A stretch of DNA of 64,000 nucleotides from Urophycis tenuis (lineage: Eukaryota > Chordata > Actinopteri > Gadiformes > Phycidae): assembly GCA_036785325.1 (NCBI GenBank), contig JAXIVH010000024.1, positions 6,133,149-6,197,148 on the forward strand, written 5' to 3'. Shown piece after piece: positions 11,350 to 24,330 of the stretch (the first letter of the stretch is position 1; every line of letters begins with the position of its first letter). The translations under genes and the position numbers were made by a program. The notes under the pieces are model-generated. The model was given only the letters and a program-made list of their open reading frames with translations, searched no databases and had not been told where the DNA came from.

Positions 11350-14300
11350 ATGGCTCATACACGTGTTTGGTTCGCTGCTGTCATCCACGCCGCGCTGTGG
11401 GGACCCTGTGACGGTGAGTTTCTCTCTGTCTCTCCGAGCTTTCCGTCTCAACATGGCGCACGAACACCAAGCTAACGGCTAAGTCCGCTAGCAGGACAGT
11501 AAACAAACCACTGAGACAGATACAGGTAATCGGTGACTGTCCAACCCAGTTAGACAGTCATCGGTGACTGTCAAACACAGTTAGACATGGTGCACCCCTT
11601 GTGTTTCACTGGGGGGCTTCTATGTATCATACATGGAGGATAGTACCACTGGAGCACTTGTACCTGCTAGAAAACATGTTCCCCGTGTGGTCCACAAGGA
11701 TGTGGTGTGATCAACCTTAGAACATATTACATATGACAACCATAGAACATATTACATATGACAACCTTAGAACATATTACATATGACAACCATAGAACAT
11801 ATTACATATGACAACCTTAGAACATATTACATATGACAAACTTAGAACATATTACATATGACAACCTTAGAACATATTACATATGACAACCTTAGAACAT
11901 ATTACATATGACAAACTTAGAACATATTACATATGACAAACTTAGAACATATTACATATGACAACCTTAGAACATATTACACATTACCTATTACAACCTT
12001 AGAACATGACAACCTGCTCATCACATTCTGTTGTTTCCTGGTCTCCCTGCCTCAGCTGGTTCATGTTATAACCCTGTGACGGTGTGGGGTGGTGTGGGTT
12101 GGCTTCTCCGTAGAAGTCATGTTAAACTAAAACTATATGATAAGATTGCACCAACTAATTTGTTTTATGACATGATTTATAGTGTCTTCAAAGTGCTTAG
12201 ATTGAAGGCCTACTTGTTGATTTGATTATTTATTCAAAAATTATTATACTTATTTTGTGTCATTCTTTATAGGGCCATCATAGGCCTATGTAGACTTAAG
12301 TATATGGTAGGCCTATATATACTGTAGGTCTATCATAGGCCTAAATGTAATCATCATTGGGAACAATGGTCTAATCTAATAGATCTTAGATTTCTGGTCA
12401 TGTTTAAATGTATGTCAAACAAACATCTAACATCGGCCGCAAACATCGGCCGCCTCTGTTGATATTAATATTATGTTTCACCAACTACAAAAACATGTGT
12501 TGGCATGCAGGCTGGAGATGATGGTGTTGGCTGGTGACCTGGTTACTTTAGCAGTTATTTTTGCAATAAAAAATGTCTTGCACAATACAAGTTGGGTCAG
12601 ATGCCCTGCTCTGGTATTGTGAACTGGATTGGCTGTTAATTATCAGTGGAATGATTTCTTTTGGTCTCCCATTGCTCTCCATCAGCAGCTGTATGGAGGC
12701 GCTTCAGGCTGTTCTATCAACAGTTGCTTGGGACAGCTTTAGAACTGAGTTGTTGTTGTGCACGATTTTGGAACTATTTTGATAAGTCGCCCTGTTGGTG
12801 TTATTGTAGGCGGCCCAGGTGGTCTGCTCATTCATGTTTAGCTGTGTACATTGTGTGTGCTGGACGATCCAGGATTCTCCTCACTGTTCTTCTGTGTGGC
12901 CGTCGCTCCTCAGCACTGTGGTGCAACTGCAGCACTGCCCCCTGCCAGAAGACCAGCCTCCGCTGTGAGACGGACGGGGCCTGCATGGCCTCCACCTCCT
13001 TCCTGGAGGGCCGACACAGGCATCACCGCGCCTGCCTCACCCAGGAGGAGCTGGTCCCCCCCGGACAGCCCTTCTTCTGCCGCGGGGCGGCCGGGCTGCT
13101 CAACATCTACTGCTGCTACACAGACTACTGCAACAGCATCGACCTCCAAGTGCCCTCGGGTGAGTCACTGACCACCACGCCTCCTTCTGACCTTGTGACT
13201 GACAATGACAATACTGGTGACATGAGAAGCAGAACCGGGTCAATGACGTGGTCCAGACCAGCGACTGACTGGTGATGACGTGGTCCAGACCAGTGACTGA
13301 CTGGTAATGATGTGGTCCAGACCAGTGACTGACTGGTAATGACGTGGTCCAGACCAGTGACTGACTGGTAATGACGTGGTCCAGACCAGTGACTGACTGG
13401 TAATGACGTGGTCCGGACCAGTGGGCGACAGGTCCTCCGCCTATGTGTTCTCTTTGCTCATCTTCCTCTGCTCCTCCTCTTCAGCAACGTCTCGGGCTTC
13501 ACTGGAGGCGGGCGTGAAACCTGCAGGCCCGTGGGGTCCGGCAGAGCTGATGGCGGTGATCGCAGGGCCAGTGGTCCTGCTGTGCTTGCTGCTGATGGTG
13601 GGCATGTTCATCTTCCAGTACCACCAGAGGGCCTACAGCCACCGGCAGAGGCTGCAGGTGGAGGACAACTCCTGCGACCACCTGTACCTGGCCAAGGACA
13701 AGACTCTGCAGGACCTCATCTACGATCTGTCCACCTCTGGATCCGGGTCAGGTCAGTGCCAGGGGTCTTCATGTGGCCGAGGCCCCACGCCCGCTGGGTT
13801 GTGCTCTGGAACACGCTGGAATTCTCTTTACATCATAAAGTCCATATTAGACTCACTGTAGATTTGTTGTTTGTATATTATCTGACTTTTGTTCACCCTT
13901 GATGTGTAACTGTGCTCCTGGTGCTGTGTAACTGTGTTCCTGGTGCTGTGTAACTGTTCCTGGTGCTGTGTAACTGTGTTCCTGGTGGTGTGTAACTGTG
14001 TTCCTGGTGCTGTGTAACTGTTCCTGGTGCTGTGTAACTGTTCCTGGTGCTGTGTAACTGTGTTCCTGGTGCTGTGTAACTGTGTTCCTGGTGCTGTGTA
14101 ACTGTGTTCCTGGTGGTGTGTAACTGTTCCTGGTGCTGTGTAACTGTTCCTGGTGCTGTGTAACTGTGTTCCTGGTGGTGTGTAACTGTGTTCCTGGTGC
14201 TGTGTAACTGTGTTCCTGGTGCTGTGTAACTGTGTTCCTGGTGCTGTGTAACTGTGTTCCTGGTGCTGTGTAACTGTGTTCCTGGTGGTGTGTAACTGTG

Positions 14301-17300
14301 TTACTGGTGGTGTGTAACTGTGTTCCTGGTGGTGTGTAACTGTGTTACTGGTGGTGTGTAACTGTGTTCCTGGTGCTGTGTAACTGTTCCTGGTGCTGTG
14401 TAACTGTGTTCCTGGTGCTGTGTAACTGTGTTCCTGGTGCTGTGTAACTGTGTTCCTGGTGCTGTGTAACTGTTCCTGGTGCTGTGTAACTGTTCCTGGT
14501 GGTGTGTAACTGTGTTCCTGGTGCTGTGTAACTGTTCCTGGTGCTGTGTAACTGTGTTCCTGGTGCTGTGTAACTGTGTTCCTGGTGCTGTGTAACTGTG
14601 TTCCTGGTGCTGTGTAACTGTTCCTGGTGCTGTGTAACTGTGTTCCTGGTGGTGTGTAACTGTGTTCCTGGTGGTGTGTAACTGTGTTCCTGGTGCTGTG
14701 TAACTGTGTTCCTGGTGCTGTGTAACTGTGTTCCTGGTGCTGTGTAACTGTGTTCCTGGTGCTGTGTAACTGTTCCTGGTGGTGTGTAACTGTGTTCCTG
14801 GTGGTGTGTAACTGTTCCTGGTGGTGTGTAACTGTGTTCCTGGTGGTGTGTAACTGTGTTCCTGGTGCTGTGTAACTGTGTTCCTGGTGCTGTGTAACTG
14901 TGTTCCTGGTGCTGTGTAACTGTGTTCCTGGTGCTGTGTAACTGTGAACAGGGCTGCCGCTGTTTGTCCAGCGCACTGTGGCCAGGACCATCGTGCTGCA
15001 GGAGATCATCGGGAAGGGCCGCTTCGGGGAGGTGTGGCGCGGCCGCTGGAGGGGCGGGGAGGTAGCGGTGAAGATCTTCTCCTCCAGGGAGGAGAGGTCC
15101 TGGTTCCGAGAGGCGGAGATCTACCAGACCATCATGCTTCGCCACGAGAATATCCTGGGCTTCATAGCAGCAGATAACAAAGGTAGTAATACTTACCTCA
15201 ATATATACAATGTACACATCTTAATACACTATATCCTCAGAGTATTACAATATATACTATATACTCTCAGAGTACCTCTGTATAAGATATGCTCTCAGAG
15301 TACCTCTGTATATGATATACTCTCAGAGTACCTCTGTATATGATATACTCTCAGAGTACCTCTGTATATGATATACTCTCAGAGTACCTCTGCATATGAT
15401 ATACTCTCAGAGTACCTCTGTATATGATGTGCTCTCAGAGTACCTCTGTATATGATATACTCTCAGAGTACCTCTGTATATGATATACTCTCAGAGTACC
15501 TCTGTATATGATATACTCTCAGAGTACCTCTGTATGTATATGATATACTCTCAGAGTACCTCTGTATATGATATACTCTCAGAGTACCTCTGCATATGAT
15601 ATACTCTCAGAGTACCTCTGTATATGATATACTCTCAGAGTACCTCTGTATATGATATACTCTCAGAGTACCTCTGTATATGATATACTCTCAGAGTACC
15701 TCTGTATATGATATACTCTCAGAGTACCTCTGTATATGATATACTCTCAGAGTACCTCTGTATATGATATACTCTCAGAGTACCTCTGTATAAGATATGC
15801 TCTCAGAGTACCTCTGTATATGATATACTCTCAGAGTACCTCTGTATATGATATACTCTCAGAGTACCTCTGTATATGATATACTCTCAGAGTACCTCTG
15901 TATATGATATACTCTCAGAGTACCTCGGGGTATGATATACTCTCAGAGTACCTCTGTATATGATATACTCTCAGAGTACCTCGGTGTATGATATACTCTC
16001 AGAGTACCTCTGTATATGATATACTCTCAGAGTACCTCTGTATATGATATGCTCTCAGAGTACCTCTGTATAAGATATGCTCTCAGAGTACCTCTGTATA
16101 TGATATACTCTCAGAGTACCTCTGTATATGATATACTCTCAGAGTACCTCTGTATATGATATACTCTCAGAGTACCTCGGTGTATGATATACTCTCAGAG
16201 TACCTCTGTATATGATATACTCTCAGAGTACCTCTGTATATGATATACTCTCAGAGTACCTCTGTATATGATATACTCTCAGAGTACCTCTGTATATGAT
16301 ATACTCTCAGAGTACCTCTGTATATGATATACTCTCAGAGTACCTCTGTATATGATATGCTCTCAGAGTACCTCTGTATATGATATGCTCTCAGAGTACC
16401 TCTGTATATGATATGCTCTCAGAGTACCTCTGTATATGATATGCTCTCAGAGTACCTCTGTATATGATATGCTCTCAGAGTACCTCTGTATATGATATGC
16501 TCTCAGAGTACCTCTGTATATGATATACTCTCAGAGTACCTCTGTATATGATATACTCTCAGAGTACCTCTGTATATGATATACTCTCAGAGTACCTCTG
16601 TATATGATATACTCTCAGAGTACCTCTGTATGTATATGATATACTCTCAGAGTACCTCTGTATATGATATACTCTCAGAGTACCTCTGCATATGATATAC
16701 TCTCAGAGTACCTCTGTATATGATATACTCTCAGAGTACCTCTGTATATGATATACTCTCAGAGTACCTCTGTATATGATATACTCTCAGAGTACCTCTG
16801 TATATGATATACTCTCAGAGTACCTCTGTATAAGATATGCTCTCAGAGTACCTCTGTATATGATATACTCTCAGAGTACCTCTGTATATGATATACTCTC
16901 AGAGTACCTCTGTATATGATATACTCTCAGAGTACCTCTGTATATGATATACTCTCAGAGTACCTCGGTGTATGATATACTCTCAGAGTACCTCTGTATA
17001 TGATATACTCTCAGAGTACCTCTGTATATGATATACTCTCAGAGTACCTCTGTATATGATATACTCTCAGAGTACCTCTGTATATGATATGCTCTCAGAG
17101 TACCTCTGTATAAGATATGCTCTCAGAGTACCTCTGTATATGATATACTCTCAGAGTACCTCTGTATATGATATACTCTCAGAGTACCTCTGTATATGAT
17201 ATACTCTCAGAGTACCTCGGTGTATGATATACTCTCAGAGTACCTCTGTATATGATATACTCTCAGAGTACCTCTGTATATGATATACTCTCAGAGTACC

Positions 17301-20300
17301 TCTGTATGTATATGATATACTCTCAGAGTACCTCTGTATATGATATACTCTCAGAGTACCTCTGCATATGATATACTCTCAGAGTACCTCTGTATATGAT
17401 ATACTCTCAGAGTACCTCTGTATATGATATACTCTCAGAGTACCTCTGTATAAGATATGCTCTCAGAGTACCTCTGTATATGATATACTCTCAGAGTACC
17501 TCTGTATATGATATACTCTCAGAGTACCTCTGTATATGATATACTCTCAGAGTACCTCTGTATATGATATACTCTCAGAGTACCTCGGGGTATGATATAC
17601 TCTCAGAGTACCTCTGTATATGATATACTCTCAGAGTACCTCGGTGTATGATATACTCTCAGAGTACCTCTGTATATGATATACTCTCAGAGTACCTCTG
17701 TATATGATATGCTCTCAGAGTACCTCTGTATAAGATATGCTCTCAGAGTACCTCTGTATATGATATACTCTCAGAGTACCTCTGTATATGATATACTCTC
17801 AGAGTACCTCTGTATATGATATACTCTCAGAGTACCTCGGTGTATGATATACTCTCAGAGTACCTCTGTATATGATATACTCTCAGAGTACCTCTGTATA
17901 TGATATACTCTCAGAGTACCTCTGTATATGATATACTCTCAGAGTACCTCTGTATATGATATACTCTCAGAGTACCTCTGTATATGATATACTCTCAGAG
18001 TACCTCTGTATATGATATGCTCTCAGAGTACCTCTGTATATGATATGCTCTCAGAGTACCTCTGTATATGATATGCTCTCAGAGTACCTCTGTATATGAT
18101 ATGCTCTCAGAGTACCTCTGTATATGATATGCTCTCAGAGTACCTCTGTATATGATATGCTCTCAGAGTACCTCTGTATATGATATACTCTCAGAGTACC
18201 TCTGTATATGATATACTCTCAGAGTACCTCTGTATATGATATACTCTCAGAGTACCTCTGTATATGATATACTCTCAGAGTACCTCTGTATGTATATGAT
18301 ATACTCTCAGAGTACCTCTGTATATGATATACTCTCAGAGTACCTCTGCATATGATATACTCTCAGAGTACCTCTGTATATGATATACTCTCAGAGTACC
18401 TCTGTATATGATATACTCTCAGAGTACCTCTGTATATGATATACTCTCAGAGTACCTCTGTATATGATATACTCTCAGAGTACCTCTGTATATGATATAC
18501 TCTCAGAGTACCTCTGTATAAGATATGCTCTCAGAGTACCTCTGTATATGATATACTCTCAGAGTACCTCTGTATATGATATACTCTCAGAGTACCTCTG
18601 TATATGATATACTCTCAGAGTACCTCTGTATATGATATACTCTCAGAGTACCTCGGTGTATGATATACTCTCAGAGTACCTCTGTATATGATATACTCTC
18701 AGAGTACCTCTGTATATGATATACTCTCAGAGTACCTCTGTATATGATATACTCTCAGAGTACCTCTGTATATGATATGCTCTCAGAGTACCTCTGTATA
18801 AGATATGCTCTCAGAGTACCTCTGTATATGATATACTCTCAGAGTACCTCTGTATATGATATACTCTCAGAGTACCTCTGTATATGATATACTCTCAGAG
18901 TACCTCGGTGTATGATATACTCTCAGAGTACCTCTGTATATGATATACTCTCAGAGTACCTCTGTATATGATATACTCTCAGAGTACCTCTGTATATGAT
19001 ATACTCTCAGAGTACCTCTGTATATGATATACTCTCAGAGTACCTCTGTATATGATATGCTCTCAGAGTACCTCTGTATATGATATACTCTCAGAGTACC
19101 TCTGTATATGATATGCTCTCAGAGTACCTCTGTATATGATATGCTCTCAGAGTACCTCTGTATATGATATGCTCTCAGAGTACCTCTGTATATGATATGC
19201 TCTCAGAGTACCTCTGTATATGATATACTCTCAGAGTACCTCTGTATATGATATACTCTCAGAGTACCTCTGTATATGATATACTCTCAGAGTACCTCTG
19301 TATATGATATACTCTCAGAGTACCTTTGTATATGATATACTCTCAGAGTACCTCTGTATATGATATGCTCTCAGAGTACCTCTGTATATGATATACTCTC
19401 AGAGTACCTCTGTATATGATATACTCTCAGAGTACCTCTGTATATGATATACTCTCAGAGTACCTCTGTATCAACCTGCTCAGATAACGGGACGTGGACC
19501 CAGCTGTGGCTGGTGTCAGACTACCACGAACACGGCTCTCTGTTCGACTACCTGAACCGCTACTCGGTCAGCATGGAGGGCATGGTGAAGCTGGCCCTGT
19601 CTGCAGCCAGTGGACTGGCTCATCTGCACATGGAGATCCTGGGAACTCAAGGTGGAGTGAATGTGTTATTGTTTGTCTTGTTCAAAAAGACCTGTCTGAA
19701 CAACTGAACAACTGTCTCATCAGCAGAGGATAGAACTGACACAAGTGTTCATTCATGAAACGCTTGCTTCTGTCTCTCTCAATAGGAAAGCCAGGCATTG
19801 CTCACAGAGATCTCAAGTCCAAGAACATCCTGGTGAAGAAGAACTGCACCTGTGCCATGGCTGATCTGGGCCTGGCTGTGCGCCACGACTCCAGTACTGA
19901 CACCATTGACATCGCCCCGAATCAGAGAGTGGGCACCAAAAGGTGTGCATGATGGTCTCTCACCAGTGGTGGCTCTCCACTGGCTGCCAGTAGAGGCAGG
20001 ACTAGTCTTAGTGCTGGGCCTTCGCTAGCACACAGTATATTTACAGAGATATTTAATTTGACTGTATTACAGCTCTCCTCTCACTATGGCCGCCAACAAA
20101 GAATGTCCCACTGCATGCCAATGTGGAGCCTGTAACCCTGTGTCCCTCAGGTACATGGCACCCGAGGTCCTGGATGAGAGCATCAACATGAAGCACTTTG
20201 ACTCCTTCAAGTGTGCCGACATCTACGCCCTGGGGCTGGTCTACTGGGAGATTGCGCGGCGCTGCAACAGTGGAGGTGAGGGGCTCTCCGCTCCCTGCTG

Positions 20301-20799
20301 GCAGGTGACTGGTAGGAAACACTGGAGATGTGATCCTCGCCTGTGTCTCCCCAGGGGTCCCTGAGGAGTACCAGCTGCCTTACTTTGACTTGGTTCCTTC
20401 CGACCCGTCCATAGAGGAGATGAGGAAGGTGGTGTGTGACCAGAAGCTTCGACCCAACATCCCCAACTGGTGGCAGAGTTATGAGGTATGGAAATGTGGT
20501 GGGTTGATTTCCAATATGTCAGTGATGTATTGGAAATGGGTTGATTTTTTTTTTTAAAATCTTTATCAAACTATCTGCATTTGCACATGAACCACATGTG
20601 CTGCTTTGTGTTCATACGTTATCAATCCTCCTGTATCCCATTCTTTGAACTTCATGTCCGATGGTGGGTCCAGGCCCTGCGTGTTATGGGCAAGATCATG
20701 AGGGAGTGTTGGTACTCCAATGGAGCTGCCAGGCTCGCCGCCCTGCGCATCAAAAAGACCCTGTCCCAGCTCAGCGTTCAGGAAGACCTTAAAGTCTGA
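11350..20799 (+). CDS. acvr1b: Activin receptor type 1B (ALK4) serine/threonine kinase
   Basis: Nine exons: 11350-11413, 12914-13159, 13485-13751, 14952-15182, 19484-19651, 19786-19942, 20151-20275, 20355-20485, 20674-20799; 504 residues (human ACVR1B has 505). Residues 1-21 are a signal peptide. Exon 2 is the cysteine-rich activin-binding ectodomain, ending in the family box CCYTDYCN. Exon 3 has the single transmembrane helix (LMAVIAGPVVLLCLLLMVG) and the first part of the GS box DLSTSGSGSG, phosphorylated by type II receptors. The kinase has the glycine loop GKGRFGEV, VAVKIF lysine, HRDLKSKN catalytic loop, DLGLA (the DFG equivalent) and ends in QLSVQEDLKV. The L45 loop side reads DNGTWTQLWLVSDYHEHGS, as in ALK4, so it should signal through Smad2/3. 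Teleosts may have two acvr1b copies; which one this is cannot be told. A start at 11323, adding nine residues, is possible but gives a poorer signal peptide. Confidence 0.97.
11716..12000. repeat. 25-bp minisatellite in acvr1b intron 1
   Basis: About 11 tandem units containing TTAGAACATATTACATATG followed by ACAAC, with C/A variants. AT-rich and intronic. Confidence 0.95.
13235..13420. repeat. 32-bp minisatellite in acvr1b intron 2
   Basis: Five units containing GACGTGGTCCAGACCAGTG followed by ACTGACTGGTAAT. The array ends about 65 bp before the exon 3 acceptor. Confidence 0.9.
13898..14946. repeat. 20/22-bp minisatellite in acvr1b intron 3
   Basis: About 49 units of TGCTGTGTAACTG(TG)TTCCTGG. 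The 22-bp and 20-bp forms differ by one TG step, and TGC/TGG and CC/AC point variants are scattered through it. The array abuts the exon 4 acceptor: the last unit is converted to GTGTAACTGTGAACAG just before the exon. Long minus-strand frames across it are artefacts. Confidence 0.97.
15232..19471. repeat. 28-bp minisatellite filling acvr1b intron 4
   Basis: About 150 head-to-tail units of 28 bp, almost the whole 4.3 kb intron. Each unit joins two near-palindromes, TATATGATATA and TACTCTCAGAGTA, with CCTCTG between. Variants (ATGC for ATAC, TAAGATATGC, TGCATATG, CGGTGTATG, CGGGGTATG, and a 4-bp TGTA insertion) recur in fixed order, which shows block duplication. No unique spacers, so this is not CRISPR-like. 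Confidence 0.98.
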
Positions 20800-23465
20800 G
20801 CTTTGTCTGAGCTCAGCCCTACGGCTCGCTTACAGTCTGGCAGAGGACGGATGCCCACCCTGTGGGACGCAGTAGTGGAAAACAGGCGAGCCTTTGGAAA
20901 GAAAGCTGAAAGCGAAGCCCGTGGCTCTGTACATTTTCACTCGATAAACACTCCTGCCAGTTCTGAAGCCCTGAAAATGGAGTTTCCTGAAGCCCTACCT
21001 CGTTCCCTTGGCCTCCTGGATGCACCTTGTCAGTCTCCTGCACCCTCCACACCTCATACTAACACGACTGGGCTTTCTTTTACACATTACACTGTACAGA
21101 GGAATGGAGAACAGGATGTGTTCATATTATCATCTTCTCACTTTAACTCATTTCAGCTTTTTCCAGTGAGTTCAACTTGTGTATTTCACTGTAATTCTCA
21201 TAAGTTCCTTTTATTCTCTCGACATTATATAGGCGCACGTTTCCTTAGCAACACACTGGATAGCTTATTACAGAATCAAGTTTTCCACTGGATGCTGCTC
21301 ACCCTGTTGGCATGTGCAATGCGGGTGAACCTACCAGTGTAAATGCTGACCCCTGTCTGTCACTAGGGTCCAGGCCGGTCAAAGCACTGCCAGCATTCGC
21401 TCCTGTGGTCATGTGCCCAGAGCCTTTTGCCATACGTGGTAGTGATCCTCAGGTCTCTAGACTGCTTTCTGATCCACAACATTGCTTTTTGTTACTCGTC
21501 AAAACCAAAAACTATGGATCACACAGACCTGAGTCCGAGGAAATCCGAGAGCCATGGTAGCACTGGCTACTCATCGCCATGTCCAGGACACCATGCACCT
21601 CGTCTGTGTCCCCTATGGAGACCCTGTGCACCTCGTCTCTCAGTGTCCCCTATAGAGACACCTCGTCTCTCTGTGTCCACTATAGAGACACCTCGTCTCT
21701 CAGTGTCCACTATAGAGACACCTCGTCTCTCAGTGTCCACTATAGAGACACCTCGTCTCTGTGTCCCCTATAGAGACACCTCGTCTCTCTGTGTCCACTA
21801 TAGAGACACCTCGTCTCTCAGTGTCCCCTATAGAGACACCTCGTCTCTCTGTGTCCACTATAGAGACACCTCGTCTCTCAGTGTCCCCTATAGAGACACC
21901 TCGTCTCTGTGTCCCCTATAGAGACACCTCGTCTCTCAGTGTCCCCTATAGACACCTCGTCTGTGTCCCCTATAGAGACACCTCGTCTCTGTGTCCCCTA
22001 TAGACACCTCGTCTCTGTGTCCCCTATAGAGACACCTCTTCTGTGTCCCCTATAGAGACACCTTGTCTCTCTGTGTCCCCTATATAGACACCTCGTCTCT
22101 CTGTGTCCCCTATAGACACCTCGTCTCAGTGTCCCCTATAGAGAGACCTCGTCTGTGTCCCCTATAGAGACACCTCGTCTCTCTGTGTCCCCTATAGACA
22201 CCTCGTCTCAGTGTCCCCTATAGAGAGACCTCGTCTCAGTGTCCCCTATGGAGACGCTGTATCTTCATCTACTGGTTGGACAGAGACGGTATCCCGAGGG
22301 TAAAACATCCACTCCTGATTAGATGTTCTTTTTTTGCCATATTTAACACACTCCAAACACACTCCGCTAAGTTAAAGAGAGTAGACTGCTTACTTTATGC
22401 CGTCTGAGTTTCAGCATGAGGCACCTACAACTATTCATGCTGTACATATTCTGTATGAATCCAGTTCAGAATGGTCCTTTGGTATTCAGATCACTTGGTG
22501 GATTATCCTTTCATCTCACAAAATGTGTTGTTGCTCTCAATAATCTCTCTTAATCATTGCACCGATGTTCCTTTGTCCACCTCCACCACTGCAAAGATAT
22601 TCTGTTGCTTATCATGTTTTGGTTCTTCCATTGATCCATGTCATTCCAGTTCCCATCTCCCAGAACTCACCGTGGTGAGCCAGAATGGGTTTTTATCTTC
22701 TTTTCTTTGGTGCACTGTGGTGAACAAAAAAGGTACTGCTGATGTTAGCTCTTTAGCAAATTATTTATGAGATTCTGTCCTCATGCTGTTTTGATGAGAT
22801 ACTGTAAAGGTGCACACTAAGGTGGTGCTGACAGATTGACTCATTCTCTTACTGCAACACTGGCTGTTTATTCAGCATTATGTCACTGAAAGTTGGTGTT
22901 TGTATGAACTATGCTTATCGGTTGTATTACTCTGGATCATGCAGCAGTCTTGATTAGGTGTTCTGACATTTCTTACGTCCTTGGAAAATGTTTGTTTAGC
23001 ACTAACTGTAACCTTATTTGTGAAACCTAACTACTACTGAATCATCTCATTGGTGTCTCACATGGACGTGTATTTATTTGTTAGAATGTCATGCTTTTAC
23101 CTGCACTGTTTTGTTTATTTGCACACACATTTGTAAGAGGAATAGTCAGTGGCTGATGCACTCATTTAGCTGGGAAAAGGGCCCAGAGTCGGATCTCCTG
23201 TTCTAGTAAATGTCAAAATGATCCATACCCCAATGTGTAAAATTAAAACATGTCTTGCCTAATAATTTACATGATTTAAAGTTGTTAAATACTTCAAGTA
23301 CTCAGATAAGCAATGAGATGAGATACTACTCATATTATTCAAATCAAAGGTTTGCTTACACAAATGATTTTGAGAATTACTGAGTCTCTACACTAGAAAT
23401 TGTACTTCCATTATTGTATTAAACATAATATATTTGAATTTACATAAAAAATTAATAAAATGTAC
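20800..23465 (+). other. Likely 3' UTR of acvr1b
   Basis: About 2.7 kb downstream of the acvr1b stop with no recognisable coding sequence. It is AT-rich toward the end, where ATTAATAAAATG supplies a good polyadenylation signal at about 23450. It includes the hairpin-forming minisatellite listed separately. The UTR extent is inferred. Confidence 0.55.
21630..22250. repeat. Hairpin minisatellite in acvr1b 3' region
   Basis: About 20 units of 25-32 bp built around GTGTCCCCTATAGAGACACC then TCGTCTCTC. Each unit contains AGAGAC-ACCTC-GTCTCT, a 6-bp stem with a 5-nt loop. The number of TCTC and GTGTCC steps varies between units. Short ORFs across it are artefacts. Confidence 0.93.
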
Positions 23466-23713
23466 TATGGGTTAGCAATTTTCCTTTTCTCATTCCTCAC
23501 ATCAAATCAAGAACCAATATCTGAATCTTAAATGCTTTGCATCCCATGTTGTCTTCATTGCTACTCAAATGAAAGCTTCACCATGAGCAGGACCAGAGTT
23601 TTAACCACAAGAGTGTGAGCAGTTAAAACACTAAGCCTCAGCCTTGTCTGTTGAGAAGACACTCGTCACCTTACAAAGCATGTGTGGGGAGACACCTGGA
23701 TGATGTATAACGC

Positions 23714-24330
23714 AGGGGGGGGTCATGGTGAGGCAGGGGGGGGGGGGGGGGTCATGGTGAGGCAGGGGGGGGGTCATGGTGAGGCAGGGGGGGGGGGGGG
23801 GGGGGGGTCATGGTGAGGCAGGGGGGGGGTCATGGTGAGGCAGGGGGGGGTCATGGTGAGGCAGGGGGGGGGGGGGGGGGGGGGTCATGGTGAGGCAGGG
23901 GGGGGGTCATGGTGAGGCAGGGGGGGGTCATGGTGAGGCAGGGGGGGGGGGGGGGGTCATGGTGAGGCAGGGGGGGGGTCATGGTGAGGCAGGGGGGGGG
24001 GGGGGGGGGGGGTCATGGTGAGGCAGGGGGGGGGTCATGGTGAGGCAGGGGGGGGTCATGGTGAGGCAGGGGGGGGGGGGGGGGTCATGGTGAGGCAGGG
24101 GGGGGGTCATGGTGAGGCAGGGGGGGGTCATGGTGAGGCAGGGGGGGGGGGGGGGGTCATGGTGAGGCAGGGGGGGGGTCATGGTGAGGCAGGGGGGCGG
24201 TCATGGTGAGGCAGGGGGGGGGGGGGGGGGGGGGTCATGGTGAGGCAGGGGGGCGGTCATGGTGAGGCGGGGGGGGGGGGGGGGGTCATGGTGAGGCGGG
24301 GGGGGGGGGGGGGGGGGGGGTCATGGTGAG
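23714..24330. repeat. G-run minisatellite
   Basis: About 25 units of GGTCATGGTGAGGCA followed by 6-22 G. Run length alternates in a long-short-short pattern across much of the array. All the G is on the plus strand, giving dozens of potential G-quadruplexes. It lies just after the inferred 3' end of acvr1b. Confidence 0.97.

Noticed and set aside
13828..15217. Minus-strand ORFs of 290-393 residues (HSYTAPGTQL repeats)
   Set aside because: Translation of the intron 3 minisatellite of acvr1b. Real plus-strand kinase exons overlap it, and there are no splice or start features.
15232..19471. CRISPR-like array
   Set aside because: Regular 28-bp repeats, but no unique spacers and a vertebrate gene context. 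It is a minisatellite.
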